A DNA stretch of 64,000 bases from NCBI GenBank assembly GCA_964415885.1, contig CAYQCE010000011.1, forward strand, positions 7,981 to 71,980, read 5' to 3'. Below, in pieces: positions 23,016-31,246 of this stretch. The stretch's first letter is position 1. Each line of letters opens with the position of its first letter. Origin of the DNA: CAYQCE01 sp964415885. GTDB lineage: Bacteria > Zixibacteria > MSB-5A5 > JAABVY01 > JAHJOQ01. The translations under genes were made by a program, and so were the position numbers. Below the pieces are notes generated by a model that was not told where the DNA came from, did no database searches, and saw only the letters and a list, made by a program, of their open reading frames with translations.

Positions 23016-24224
23016 CTATGCCCCAAACTTGGCGAGCTTGCCCGCGCACCCAAGTGCTATGTGCAGCAGGACCATCAACGGCAGTCTGCCGAGTCCGCCT
23101 GCCTGACATTCGATTTCGTCGAACCGGTCGGCGCGATCTCTTCGCACGGTCTCTGCAGAAAGAAGGACAGGCGTTGGATGCCAACTGTGTGACTTGGATG
23201 GCCACGGTGTGGAGTGGTCCCCTGTCACCACGAGGACGTCGGGTTTGAGCGCCAGTATGCCCGGAACAACTGTCTCATCTACCTTTTCGATGACTTCTTT
23301 CTTCGACTCGAAATTTCCGTCCTCGCCATACGAGTCGGTTTTCTTGACATGAAGGAAGAAGAACGTGTAGTCATTCCAGTTGCGTTTCAGGACCTTGATG
23401 GCATCATCGAAATCCTTGTACGGCTCTTTGACGTCCATGCCAACGAGTTTCGCAAGGCCGCGATACATAGGGTATTCCGCGATTGCACACGACTTGAGCG
23501 CGAAGCGCTCCTCCATCGACGGGAATCTGCGATAACCGGAGTAGCCGCGCAGGAGGACATAATTGCCTTTATCCTCATCAGAGAGGATATTTCTTATCTG
23601 TTTCAGTATGTCTTTCAGGATATCCGACGTCTGTTTCGCCTCGTCTGCTGTCGGGGCGGGGTCGTGCGGAGGGACGCCGGTGTCCTGCGGATCAGTGTCT
23701 TTAAGCTTGTCGGAGAGATTCTCTCCTCTGATGACCAGGAGTGCCCTGTGCTGGCTCTCGGTTTCGAGGAAGAACTCGATCCCGTCGGGCACCTTGATTT
23801 CTTCCTTGATTTTCCTGCATCGTCTGCGGTTTTCCTCGTCCGGGATTCTACCGGCGCGGCGGTCGGTAACATTGCCGTCGCTGTCGAGAGTGCAGAAATT
23901 GACGCGCGCGGCGATATCCCGATCGGTCAATTCGAAATCGATCCCGAATGCGGAGAGAATGCCGCGTCCCACATTATACTCGACCGGATCGTACCCGAAG
24001 AGACCGAGATGCGCCGGGCCGGATCCGGGGGTAATTCCCGGGGCAATCGGGTCGAACTGACCGAGGACACCATCAGCAGCGAGTTTGTCGAGATTCGGGG
24101 TTTTGGCTTCTGTCAGCGGGGTATCATGATCCTTTGTCGGAATGTCACCGAGTCCATCCAGAACGAGATAGACAATCCGTTTGTCGTTTACCTGTTTGAG
24201 GCTTTCAACCAATCCTGGATACAT
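23016..24224 (-). CDS. apgM: 2,3-bisphosphoglycerate-independent phosphoglycerate mutase, archaeal type
   Basis: ApgM interconverts 3- and 2-phosphoglycerate in glycolysis and gluconeogenesis. It belongs to the alkaline-phosphatase superfamily. The N-terminal metal-binding DGLGD motif (YLVLDGLGDIPTKDHDTPLTEA) and the TPNLDKLAADG stretch are diagnostic, as are GSGPAHLGLFGYDP and the C-terminal VTGDHSTPWPSKSHSWHPTPVLL with metal-binding Asp and His. I chose the ATG at 24224 because GGAAGGAA lies about 8 bases before it. An in-frame ATG 18 bases further upstream precedes that site. Length (402) fits the family. Confidence 0.92.
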   Translation of the reverse strand: MYPGLVESLKQVNDKRIVYLVLDGLGDIPTKDHDTPLTEAKTPNLDKLAADGVLGQFDPIAPGITPGSGPAHLGLFGYDPVEYNVGRGILSAFGIDFELTDRDIAARVNFCTLDSDGNVTDRRAGRIPDEENRRRCRKIKEEIKVPDGIEFFLETESQHRALLVIRGENLSDKLKDTDPQDTGVPPHDPAPTADEAKQTSDILKDILKQIRNILSDEDKGNYVLLRGYSGYRRFPSMEERFALKSCAIAEYPMYRGLAKLVGMDVKEPYKDFDDAIKVLKRNWNDYTFFFLHVKKTDSYGEDGNFESKKEVIEKVDETVVPGILALKPDVLVVTGDHSTPWPSKSHSWHPTPVLLSAETVRRDRADRFDEIECQAGGLGRLPLMVLLHIALGCAGKLAKFGA

Positions 24225-24274
24225 AGTGTGGTTTCCTTCCATGCTTTCGTTCCAGACAAATTCCGAGAGTCAGT

Positions 24275-24314
24275 AATATGTTCATTTAATCCTGAACCGG
24301 CAAGGGAACATATT
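24275..24314. promoter_or_regulatory. Inverted repeat over the putative apgM promoter
   Basis: AATATGTTC (24275-24283) and GAACATATT (24306-24314) are perfect 9-base arms separated by 22 bases. On the minus strand TTGCCG and CATATT, 17 bases apart, fall within and beside the repeat, so the arms could be a paired operator around the apgM promoter. A stem-loop in RNA is the alternative. Confidence 0.3.
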
Positions 24315-24383
24315 GTTCAGAGAATCGCGCATCGGAGGTTTTCTGTTGCGAACGGGCAGTTTTCGCCTTATCTTCCCGAAACT

Positions 24384-24399
24384 TGTGGCATGTGCCACA
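24384..24399. promoter_or_regulatory. 16-bp palindrome upstream of tRNA-His
   Basis: TGTGGCA-TG-TGCCACA is a perfect inverted repeat ending 22 bases before the tRNA. It could be an operator for tRNA-His/hisS or for the divergent apgM. No matching regulator is known to me. Confidence 0.3.
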
Positions 24400-24421
24400 G
24401 CGCATTAGGCGTGTATTGAAT

Positions 24422-24495
24422 GCTGGGGTAGCTCAGTTGGTTAGAGCGCCTGACTGTGGATCAGGAGGTCGGGAGTTCGACCCTCCCCCCCAGTA
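24422..24495 (+). tRNA. tRNA-His (anticodon GTG), non-canonical acceptor end
   Basis: A full cloverleaf can be drawn. The acceptor is 24422-24428 with 24488-24494, D-arm GCTC/GAGC, anticodon stem CCTGA/TCAGG, anticodon GTG at 24456-24458, and T-arm GGGAG/CTCCC with loop TTCGACC. CCA is not encoded. Nearly all bacterial tRNA-His carry an extra G-1 opposite C73. Here the base before the stem is T and position 73 is A, while the first pair is a G1.U72 wobble. This matches the form described for alphaproteobacteria. hisS starts 30 bases downstream on the same strand, so the two may be cotranscribed. Confidence 0.95.
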
Positions 24496-24525
24496 TTTTT
24501 TTCTGAGGACCAGAGAATTCCCCAC

Positions 24526-25977
24526 ATGTCGAAGAAGAAGTCTGATATGAAGCGGGTGCCGGCAGAGGTGCTGAAGGGATTCCGTGACTACCCCCCTGAC
24601 GAGGAGGTGCTGAGACGGGATCTGATTGAGAAGATACGGAAGGTCTTTGAGAGGTACGGTTATCAGCCATTCCAGACTCCTGCGCTCGAGCGTCTGACTA
24701 CGCTTCTTGGTGCTGATTACGGCGTCGAGAACAAGCAGCAGATTTTCAATTTCACCGGTCCGGATGATGTCGAGATGGGTCTGCGGTTCGACTTAACCGC
24801 TCCTCTGGCGCGTTACGTTGCCGGCAACAAGCAGCTCCAGCTTCCATTCCGGCGCTATCAGGTTGCGCCCGCCTGGCGGGTCGACAAACCGGGACCGGGA
24901 CGTTATCGTGAGTTCCTCCAGTTCGATATCGATATCGTTGGGACGAATCTGATTGCCGCCGATGCAGAGATAATCGCTGTCATGGCGGATACGATGACAA
25001 ATCTTGGAATCGAGAATTTCGAGGTCAGGTATTCGAGCAGGAAGGTACTCAACGGACTCGCCGAATGGGCGGGGATCGAACCGGAGCGAGCGGCTGATGT
25101 CTTCCGTGTGCTCGACAAGCTCGAGAAACAGGGCCGGGAGGCGGTGATTCTCGAACTCGGCCCGGGCAGAACAGATCAATCCGGAGATAAAATCGAGGGG
25201 CTGGAGCTTTCGCAAGAACACATCGCGGCAATAGAGAGATTTCTCGACATAGGCGAGATGAACAGCTCAGCACAGCTTCCCGCCGCGGCCAAACTGCTGC
25301 AGGATGTACCTCAGGCGGAGGAGGGTATTCAGGACCTGCAGGATATCAACTCGTATCTTCAGCATATGGGAGCTGATGTAAGTAAAGCGCAGGTCGATCT
25401 GACGATCGTACGAGGGCTCGGTTACTACACAGGCCCTGTATTCGAGACCTTCCTTACGGATTTGCCGGAGTACGGATCAGTCTTCTCAGGTGGTCGATAC
25501 GATGACCTCGTAGGGCGGTTCTCGGGACAACCGGCGCCGGGCAGTGGCGCGTCACTCGGTCCGGATCGTCTGATGGCGGCGCTGCTGAAACTCGGAGCAC
25601 TGCAGGCAGCGAGAGCCGGCGCGGACGTGATCGTTACCACGATGGACAAGGGCCGTTTCAACGAGTACTTCGAGATAGCCGCAGAGTTGCGGCGTGCCGG
25701 TTTGGCAGTCGAGGTGTTTCTCGGTAACAACCGTCGTATCCCGAAGCAGCTTCAGTATGCGGATCGGCTGGACATTCCAGTCGCGGTCATTGCCGGCTCG
25801 GATGAGTTCGAGACGGGGAAGGTTACTGTGAAAGATCTTCGCGCAGGCCGCGAGCAGGCCGAGCAGGTGGAGAATCGCGAGGAATGGCTGAAGGCGGAGG
25901 ATATTCAGGTGACGATTTCGCGGGACCGCATGGTCGAGCACATCCTGGAGCTTGTCAAGCAGCAGCGCATCAAGTAG
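24526..25977 (+). CDS. hisS: Histidyl-tRNA synthetase, divergent (alphaproteobacterial-like) type
   Basis: This class II aminoacyl-tRNA synthetase charges tRNA-His. Motif 2 reads WRVDKPGPGRYREF and the histidine-binding loop reads RGLGYYTGPVFE. Common bacterial HisRS usually has RPQKGRYRQFHQ and RGLDYYNRTVFE-like sequences, while the KPGPGR and YYTGPVFE forms are those I associate with the divergent alphaproteobacterial enzymes. The 483-residue length is also longer than the usual 420-430. The C-terminal anticodon-binding domain is present (from about 370). The start at 24526 has no clear Shine-Dalgarno; an in-frame ATG at 24547 is possible. It follows a tRNA-His with matching non-canonical identity elements. 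Confidence 0.93.
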   Translation: MSKKKSDMKRVPAEVLKGFRDYPPDEEVLRRDLIEKIRKVFERYGYQPFQTPALERLTTLLGADYGVENKQQIFNFTGPDDVEMGLRFDLTAPLARYVAGNKQLQLPFRRYQVAPAWRVDKPGPGRYREFLQFDIDIVGTNLIAADAEIIAVMADTMTNLGIENFEVRYSSRKVLNGLAEWAGIEPERAADVFRVLDKLEKQGREAVILELGPGRTDQSGDKIEGLELSQEHIAAIERFLDIGEMNSSAQLPAAAKLLQDVPQAEEGIQDLQDINSYLQHMGADVSKAQVDLTIVRGLGYYTGPVFETFLTDLPEYGSVFSGGRYDDLVGRFSGQPAPGSGASLGPDRLMAALLKLGALQAARAGADVIVTTMDKGRFNEYFEIAAELRRAGLAVEVFLGNNRRIPKQLQYADRLDIPVAVIAGSDEFETGKVTVKDLRAGREQAEQVENREEWLKAEDIQVTISRDRMVEHILELVKQQRIK

Positions 25978-26005
25978 ATTATTCCGACTATCAGGTGAAT
26001 ACGAA

Positions 26006-26031
26006 ACGGGCGGATCAGTTGATCCGCCCGT
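26006..26031. terminator. Bidirectional terminator between hisS and the M1 peptidase gene
   Basis: ACGGGCGGATC (26006-26016) and GATCCGCCCGT (26021-26031) form an 11-bp stem with a 4-base loop between two convergent genes. T-rich sequence follows on each strand, although neither run is long. Confidence 0.65.
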
Positions 26032-26070
26032 CCTGTTATTGCTCACTTCGCGCTGTGTCTCCGTGGGGTG

Positions 26071-28365
26071 CTATCCGTCACAAGGAGCCGGTCCGCCCTG
26101 GAAGACATACGCGATCAAGTATACAATGTCATCGATGTCGATAGCGCCGGTGCAGTTGACATCTCCAAGGTGTTCCGGATCGGGTGCCGGTCCGCCCTGG
26201 AAGACATAGGTGATCAGGAATACAATATCATCAATATCGATCGCACCGGATGTATTGACATCACCGATGACAAAAGGCGGATCGATTATGTTCATCACAT
26301 AGCCGCGCTCATCGACTTTCGCCGGGCTGTCTGAATCAGTACAGCGTACCTTGAAGTAGTAACTGCCCACGAAACTCGGCGTACCGGATATCTCTCCGGT
26401 AGAGGTGTTCAGAGTCAGCGGATACGGAAGTTGCCCGAGTATCTTCTGCCAAGTGTAAGGCTCAACACCGGCTACGGCTTCGAGTGAGAAGCTGAATGGC
26501 TCACCGACGACTGCATCCGGAATCGATCCGGTCTGGATGTGCATTGCCCACGGTACTTCCTGCGGATTCGCCTTGAGGATCTTGTCATCCGGATCGATCA
26601 CGAAACCTTCGGGATCGTACGGGAAATGGAATGTGTAGGGATCACCCGCATACTTGTTCCACACCCGGAAGAGCGTGTCCCACACGCCGGAATATGCCTC
26701 GATCTCGACCCACATCGGAAACACGCCGTCCTCGTTGTTCTGCTCGAGGAAAAAGTCGACGATGTAGCCACCGTTCTCAGTGTCTTCCTCAGTTACATAA
26801 GAGTACTTATACACGGGGTTCCCATCCTGATAAACCCAGGCGTCGAAGAACCAGCTCATGTCTTCGCCGTAGAAGTCAGAAACCACGCTGTTCAGGTCAT
26901 TGGTATTGGCCGCTCTACCTGAGAATTCAGAATCTGCGAAATAGTACTGCATCGCCGGGAAGAAAAGGCTGTCACCCATCTGGTGGCGCAGCATGTGCAC
27001 GAGCCATGAGCCTTTGTCGTAGACTGTGGTGCCGTCAAAAATGTTATCCGTCTGGAGATTTTCGACATAGGGAGATCCTGCTCCGAGATGCTTCTGGCCG
27101 TTGAGCCACTGCTTGGCGGTGACGTCACCATACTGATACTCGAAGTAGAGAACTTCGGAGTAAGATGCAAATCCTTCGTTGAGCCACATATGGTTGAATG
27201 GGGAGCATGTGACCTCATCGCCGGCCCACTGATGTCCGAGCTCATGCGCTATTACATACTCGGTGTTGAAATACGGCCCAATGGAGGTTGAAGTCTGATG
27301 CTCCATAGCACCACCCCAGCCGTAGTGCATGTGTCCGTATTTCTCGTTTACGAACGGGTACATTCCCCAGTAGTGCGATAGCGCGTCCAGAGAGGGAATC
27401 GTGTATTGCACCATGTAGTAAGTTGAACCCCAGGTTGCCGACGGCGGTACTCCGGGGAAGTAATTGTGCTCAACCGGCATGAACTGCCCGGTTTCGTATT
27501 CCCACTGCTGATTGTATCTGCTGAAATCGGTGAGCACGAGGGCAACGAGATAAGTCGTAATCGGATGGCTCGAATGCCAATGGGTTGTTGTCTGGCTACC
27601 GTTAACCGTCTCGGATACGAGCGTGCCGTTCGAGATCAAGTCCATCGAATAGCCACCGTAGGTCGTCGGATATGTGATGATGATATCTGCACTATCCGGC
27701 TTGTCCATCGGAAAGTCCTTACACGGCCACCAGTTACGGGCTCCCCACGGCTCGCAGTTCGTGTAGCACACTTTGCGCCCGTTGAACGTGTAGAAGTCCA
27801 TTCCATCGAGATTTGAATAATTCGGAGTGCCGTTGTAGTAGACACGAACCGTGAACAAGTCGCCGTCGTTCAGGGGTGTGGTGAAGTTCACCGCGAGGAT
27901 ATCGCCGCCGTGCGTGAAACTCTGCGAAACACCGTCGAGGCGTGTATCGGTCACATTTAGCTGGTCAGACAGGTTCAGGTCCACATAAGTGAGATTGTCC
28001 CTTGTAGCCAGCGCATACATGTCGACGTAGCCGTCTACAGTTTCACCGCCCAAGTTGATTTCGATGTCGATCTTGTAGTAGCGTACATCGTAATCATACT
28101 GATTCGGAGTGGGCTCAGTGATAACCAGGGGGTTCAAGGGATCGAACTTCTCCGCGACGAGAGAGGATTTCTGTTTGCAGGCATGCCGCTCGTTACGATC
28201 CTTGAGCCACTGCTCGATTTGTTCTTTTGACGGCGGCTCCTTGTAGGTGTGTCCCGGTGTTTCGCTCGGATCGACCCATGTCTCATACGCGAGCGCGGCG
28301 GTAGCGAATGACACGAGAGTGAAGAGAGTCAGCGTCAGAATGAGTTTACTGTTCGCTTTGAACAT
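26071..28365 (-). CDS. Secreted M1-family metallopeptidase with C-terminal dockerin-type repeats
   Basis: The 764-residue protein begins with a Sec signal peptide (cleavage near AAALA-YET). The M1 aminopeptidase fold contains the GGAMEH exopeptidase motif (usually GAMEN) and the zinc site HELGH with the third ligand in NEGFASY 19 residues on (about residue 375-400). A putative-Ig domain follows near residue 640. Two calcium loops (DVNTSGAIDIDD and DVNCTGAIDIDD), each followed by a VFQGGPAP segment, end the protein. This two-loop tail is common on secreted proteins of Zixibacteria-like genomes and need not mean a cellulosome. The ATG is preceded by TAGGAGAA. Confidence 0.9.
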   Translation of the reverse strand: MFKANSKLILTLTLFTLVSFATAALAYETWVDPSETPGHTYKEPPSKEQIEQWLKDRNERHACKQKSSLVAEKFDPLNPLVITEPTPNQYDYDVRYYKIDIEINLGGETVDGYVDMYALATRDNLTYVDLNLSDQLNVTDTRLDGVSQSFTHGGDILAVNFTTPLNDGDLFTVRVYYNGTPNYSNLDGMDFYTFNGRKVCYTNCEPWGARNWWPCKDFPMDKPDSADIIITYPTTYGGYSMDLISNGTLVSETVNGSQTTTHWHSSHPITTYLVALVLTDFSRYNQQWEYETGQFMPVEHNYFPGVPPSATWGSTYYMVQYTIPSLDALSHYWGMYPFVNEKYGHMHYGWGGAMEHQTSTSIGPYFNTEYVIAHELGHQWAGDEVTCSPFNHMWLNEGFASYSEVLYFEYQYGDVTAKQWLNGQKHLGAGSPYVENLQTDNIFDGTTVYDKGSWLVHMLRHQMGDSLFFPAMQYYFADSEFSGRAANTNDLNSVVSDFYGEDMSWFFDAWVYQDGNPVYKYSYVTEEDTENGGYIVDFFLEQNNEDGVFPMWVEIEAYSGVWDTLFRVWNKYAGDPYTFHFPYDPEGFVIDPDDKILKANPQEVPWAMHIQTGSIPDAVVGEPFSFSLEAVAGVEPYTWQKILGQLPYPLTLNTSTGEISGTPSFVGSYYFKVRCTDSDSPAKVDERGYVMNIIDPPFVIGDVNTSGAIDIDDIVFLITYVFQGGPAPDPEHLGDVNCTGAIDIDDIVYLIAYVFQGGPAPCDG

Positions 28366-28408
28366 TTCAAGATTCTCCTATATTTAATTGCTCTGGATAT
28401 ATTCCAAT

Positions 28409-28933
28409 TCAACCAACGACACATTCGGCAATGAAGTTTCGAATTGAATCAGACATTGCGTCTCTGTTGTGTCGTGTGAGTTCCATCAAAACCGTGTTTG
28501 GGGAGCGCTTCAGTTGATCGCAGAACGGATCACTGCCTTTCATTACTGTCGCAATTACAAATGTATTATCCTGCCATAATCCAGAGACAGCATCCCGGAA
28601 GTTCTCCGAGAAGAGCTCCATCTTACCGATCTCATCTATAATGACTACATCGGCACTCCTGCTGTTTAATTCTCCCTCGACAATTCTGTCCAGGGCTTCG
28701 ACATCCACGCCATACTTGCCGACTCTCTTGTCGGATTCGAAGTCACGGTGAGACAGCCGGGCTGTTCTTCCCGATACGCTAACGATTTCGAAACCGACTC
28801 GCTTATCATCGGATCTGATTTCGCGGGTTACGAATCCGGCAACGTCGAGGTCAGAACTCTTCAGCCAGTTCTCGACCAGCGTGGTTTTCCCCGAGCCGGG
28901 TGCACCCGTAATGAGTACTTTCGTCTTTTGCAA
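28409..28933 (-). CDS. THEP1-type nucleoside triphosphatase
   Basis: This is a small P-loop NTPase (174 residues) with Walker A GAPGSGKTT (residues 10-18) and Walker B VVIIDEIGKME (about residue 97). It matches the THEP1/MJ1559 family, which hydrolyses NTPs; the cellular role is unknown. It lies 43 bases upstream of the M1 peptidase gene on the same strand. Confidence 0.82.
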   Translation of the reverse strand: MQKTKVLITGAPGSGKTTLVENWLKSSDLDVAGFVTREIRSDDKRVGFEIVSVSGRTARLSHRDFESDKRVGKYGVDVEALDRIVEGELNSRSADVVIIDEIGKMELFSENFRDAVSGLWQDNTFVIATVMKGSDPFCDQLKRSPNTVLMELTRHNRDAMSDSIRNFIAECVVG

Positions 28934-29121
28934 TGAACTCAGCCTGCCGCAAGTACGCTGAGATTGTTCTCAGCTGCAGATAACCGCTTAACTCGCATAA
29001 AGATAACATGAATTGGCGGCAAGTCAACCCTAAATCGCGCAGGTGGTCCGAATGATTTGCTGAAGTATCCGCTCTAAGTGTCGATAATAGAATAAATTAA
29101 ACTGATTTCGCGGAATAACGG

Positions 29122-30426
29122 ATGCCACAACTCCCGGAACTTGAAGATCGTGTAAACGATCTCGAGAATCAACTCCAGCAGAAAACCGCCGAACTGGATG
29201 ATATCGCCTCAATGGGTGTGATGCTCACGTCCATGCTGGACGTCGATGCGATTCTCTCTGCGATGATGGAAATGTCGCTAAGGCTTGTTTCCGCCGAAGT
29301 TGGCTGCATCCTGCTCGCAGAAGACGGGCATCTCGTGACGAAGGTCTCCTGGGGAGTGGATGCGAGTCTCATACGGAAGATCAAGCTGGAAGATAACATT
29401 GACGTCGCCGAATGGACGCATCGAGTCGGAGAGACAACCGTTATCAATGAATTTCCGGCCGATGACGAAGCGAAGGCGGTAATAAGCTCGATAATTCTCG
29501 TACCGCTGTCCCATCAGAACAAGCAGATCGGTGTGATCGTGGCCGTCAACAAGACAGGTGTCGAGTACGGCTTCGAGGAATCGGATCGGCTGACATTAGA
29601 GCGTTTATCCAATTTCGCATCAGTAGCGATCGAAAATGCGCGTCTGATGAAAGAGCTTCTCGCTAAACAGAAGCTCGAGCAGGAGCTCTCTCTTGCGAAA
29701 GAAATTCAACGTGCCCTGCTTCCGAACTTCGATGTTGAATTTGAAGGAGCGCATCTGGAAACGCTCTACATTCCTGCGGGCAAGGTGGGCGGCGATTATG
29801 TCGATGTCATTCCGATTTCTGATTCTGAGTTCGTCCTTATCGTCGGAGATGTGTCCAACAAGGGCATACCGGCGGCCTTGATGATGACGGCCGCTCGATC
29901 CGCGATCAGGGCAGAGGCGAGCAGGGGAGGCGATGTGGCGGAGATTGTCACGCACATCAACAATGTACTGAGTCAGGATGTGATGAAGTACCCCGACATA
30001 TTCATCTCATTCGTGTTCGCCCATTTCGATCTCGCGAAGAAGACCTGCACATACACGAATGCCGGCCATCTGCCGCCGTTTAAAATGAATGAGTTCAGCG
30101 GGAAGATGGAGGAGTTGAAAACCGGGGGGATCATTGTCGGTCAATTCGAGGAATTTGATTACAAGTCGGACACGGTATCTCTCGAGGCCGGCGACAAGCT
30201 GCTATTTTTTACGGATGGAGTTACGGAGTGTGTGAATCTGGACAATGAGATGTATGGCCGTCAGAGGCTGGGCGAGTTTCTTGTCAGCCTCGCAGAGGTC
30301 AGCGCCAGGGAGTTCATCTACAAGCTGAAGATGGAACTCGAGTCGTTTGTTTATGGAACGGGTGAAATACAATTTGACGACATTACTGCAGTTCTGGTAC
30401 AGATTGGTGGGGAATGCGATGGATGA
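29122..30426 (+). CDS. GAF-domain SpoIIE/RsbU-type serine phosphatase
   Basis: This is a PP2C-like phosphatase that would dephosphorylate an anti-sigma antagonist. The order is a coiled coil (residues 1-30), a GAF domain (about 35-180), a linker helix, and a SpoIIE catalytic domain (about 200-430). The catalytic domain has the metal-site motifs GDYVDV, GDVSNKGIPAALMM, FFTDGVTE and DDITAVLVQI. It is the first gene of a long signalling run. The next two genes encode the kinase and STAS protein expected of the same partner-switch. The stop overlaps the next start by 8 bases. Confidence 0.9.
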   Translation: MPQLPELEDRVNDLENQLQQKTAELDDIASMGVMLTSMLDVDAILSAMMEMSLRLVSAEVGCILLAEDGHLVTKVSWGVDASLIRKIKLEDNIDVAEWTHRVGETTVINEFPADDEAKAVISSIILVPLSHQNKQIGVIVAVNKTGVEYGFEESDRLTLERLSNFASVAIENARLMKELLAKQKLEQELSLAKEIQRALLPNFDVEFEGAHLETLYIPAGKVGGDYVDVIPISDSEFVLIVGDVSNKGIPAALMMTAARSAIRAEASRGGDVAEIVTHINNVLSQDVMKYPDIFISFVFAHFDLAKKTCTYTNAGHLPPFKMNEFSGKMEELKTGGIIVGQFEEFDYKSDTVSLEAGDKLLFFTDGVTECVNLDNEMYGRQRLGEFLVSLAEVSAREFIYKLKMELESFVYGTGEIQFDDITAVLVQIGGECDG

Positions 30427-30889
30427 TACGATCGAAATACGAGTGCCGTCAGATCCCAAGTATTTGAATTGGATCTACTCGATCTCCAGGGCGATTCTGG
30501 AACAGTTGAGAATTGATGGGCGGAGAAGGCATTTCCTGCTCGTCGCCATCTCCGAGGGTTTCACAAATGCACATGTGCACGGCAACCAGCGATCGACGAG
30601 CCGGAGTATCGGCATCTCCTATACATTCGACGAACATTTTCTGCGAGTTGATATAGAGGACGAAGGTATTTTGCCGATACAGAGTAACATAGATGAGCTT
30701 ATCCGACCAGTCGATCCCGAGACCGAATCAGGTCGCGGCCTCGATCTGATTCGAAAGCTCACGGACGATTTTGCGATCAGATATGAATCCAAACGGGGGA
30801 ACGTACTGACCATGAAGGTCTTCTTTGACAGTGGAAATAACACTTTTAACCGGGATAAGACGGAGGTGGCAGATGGAAATCACGCCTAA
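30419..30889 (+). CDS. RsbW-type anti-sigma factor serine kinase
   Basis: The 156-residue GHKL ATPase has the N-box SEGFTNAHVHGN (about residue 49), a G1-like DEGILP, and the G2-like SGRGLDLIRKLTDDF. This is the typical RsbW/SpoIIAB form. It would phosphorylate the STAS protein encoded next, and either bind a sigma factor or act on another output. I chose ATG 30419, preceded by GGTGGGG. Longer in-frame readings run into the phosphatase gene. Confidence 0.85.
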   Translation: MDDTIEIRVPSDPKYLNWIYSISRAILEQLRIDGRRRHFLLVAISEGFTNAHVHGNQRSTSRSIGISYTFDEHFLRVDIEDEGILPIQSNIDELIRPVDPETESGRGLDLIRKLTDDFAIRYESKRGNVLTMKVFFDSGNNTFNRDKTEVADGNHA

Positions 30890-31229
30890 GGAACATGAGG
30901 GCTTTACGGTTCTGCACCTGAAGGGGAGGCTGGATCTAAACAGTTCCTCCAAGCTCAAGGAGCAGATCAAGGGCTATCTCAGTGAAGGGACGATCAAGCT
31001 CGTCCTCGACATGAACGATGTTGACTTCATCAACAGTTCCGGACTGGGAACGCTTGTTTCAATCTTGAAGGATGTGCGCATGGTTAAGGGGCGGTTGGTC
31101 CTTTGTAATCTTGCGCAGTACGTACAGGAGATTTTTGAGATCACACAGCTCTCGCACATTTTCGACATGTATTCGACTGAAGAGGAAGCTGCTGCCTCAA
31201 TGTCTGGCTCAATGGCAAACGTCAAATAA
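30873..31229 (+). CDS. STAS-domain anti-anti-sigma factor
   Basis: The 118-residue STAS protein of the SpoIIAA/RsbV type has the phosphorylatable serine region FINSSGLGTLVSILK at about residue 55. GGAGG lies 8 bases before the ATG at 30873, which decides the start. The gene overlaps the kinase gene by 17 bases. Its phosphorylation state would be set by the kinase and the SpoIIE phosphatase just upstream. Confidence 0.9.
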   Translation: MEITPKEHEGFTVLHLKGRLDLNSSSKLKEQIKGYLSEGTIKLVLDMNDVDFINSSGLGTLVSILKDVRMVKGRLVLCNLAQYVQEIFEITQLSHIFDMYSTEEEAAASMSGSMANVK

Positions 31230-31246
31230 ACAGAAGTGGTAGGATT

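Noticed and set aside
23214..24419. Long plus-strand reading frame (401 residues) opposite apgM
   Set aside because: It mirrors the apgM codons and has no recognisable motifs, whereas apgM has all its metal-binding motifs.
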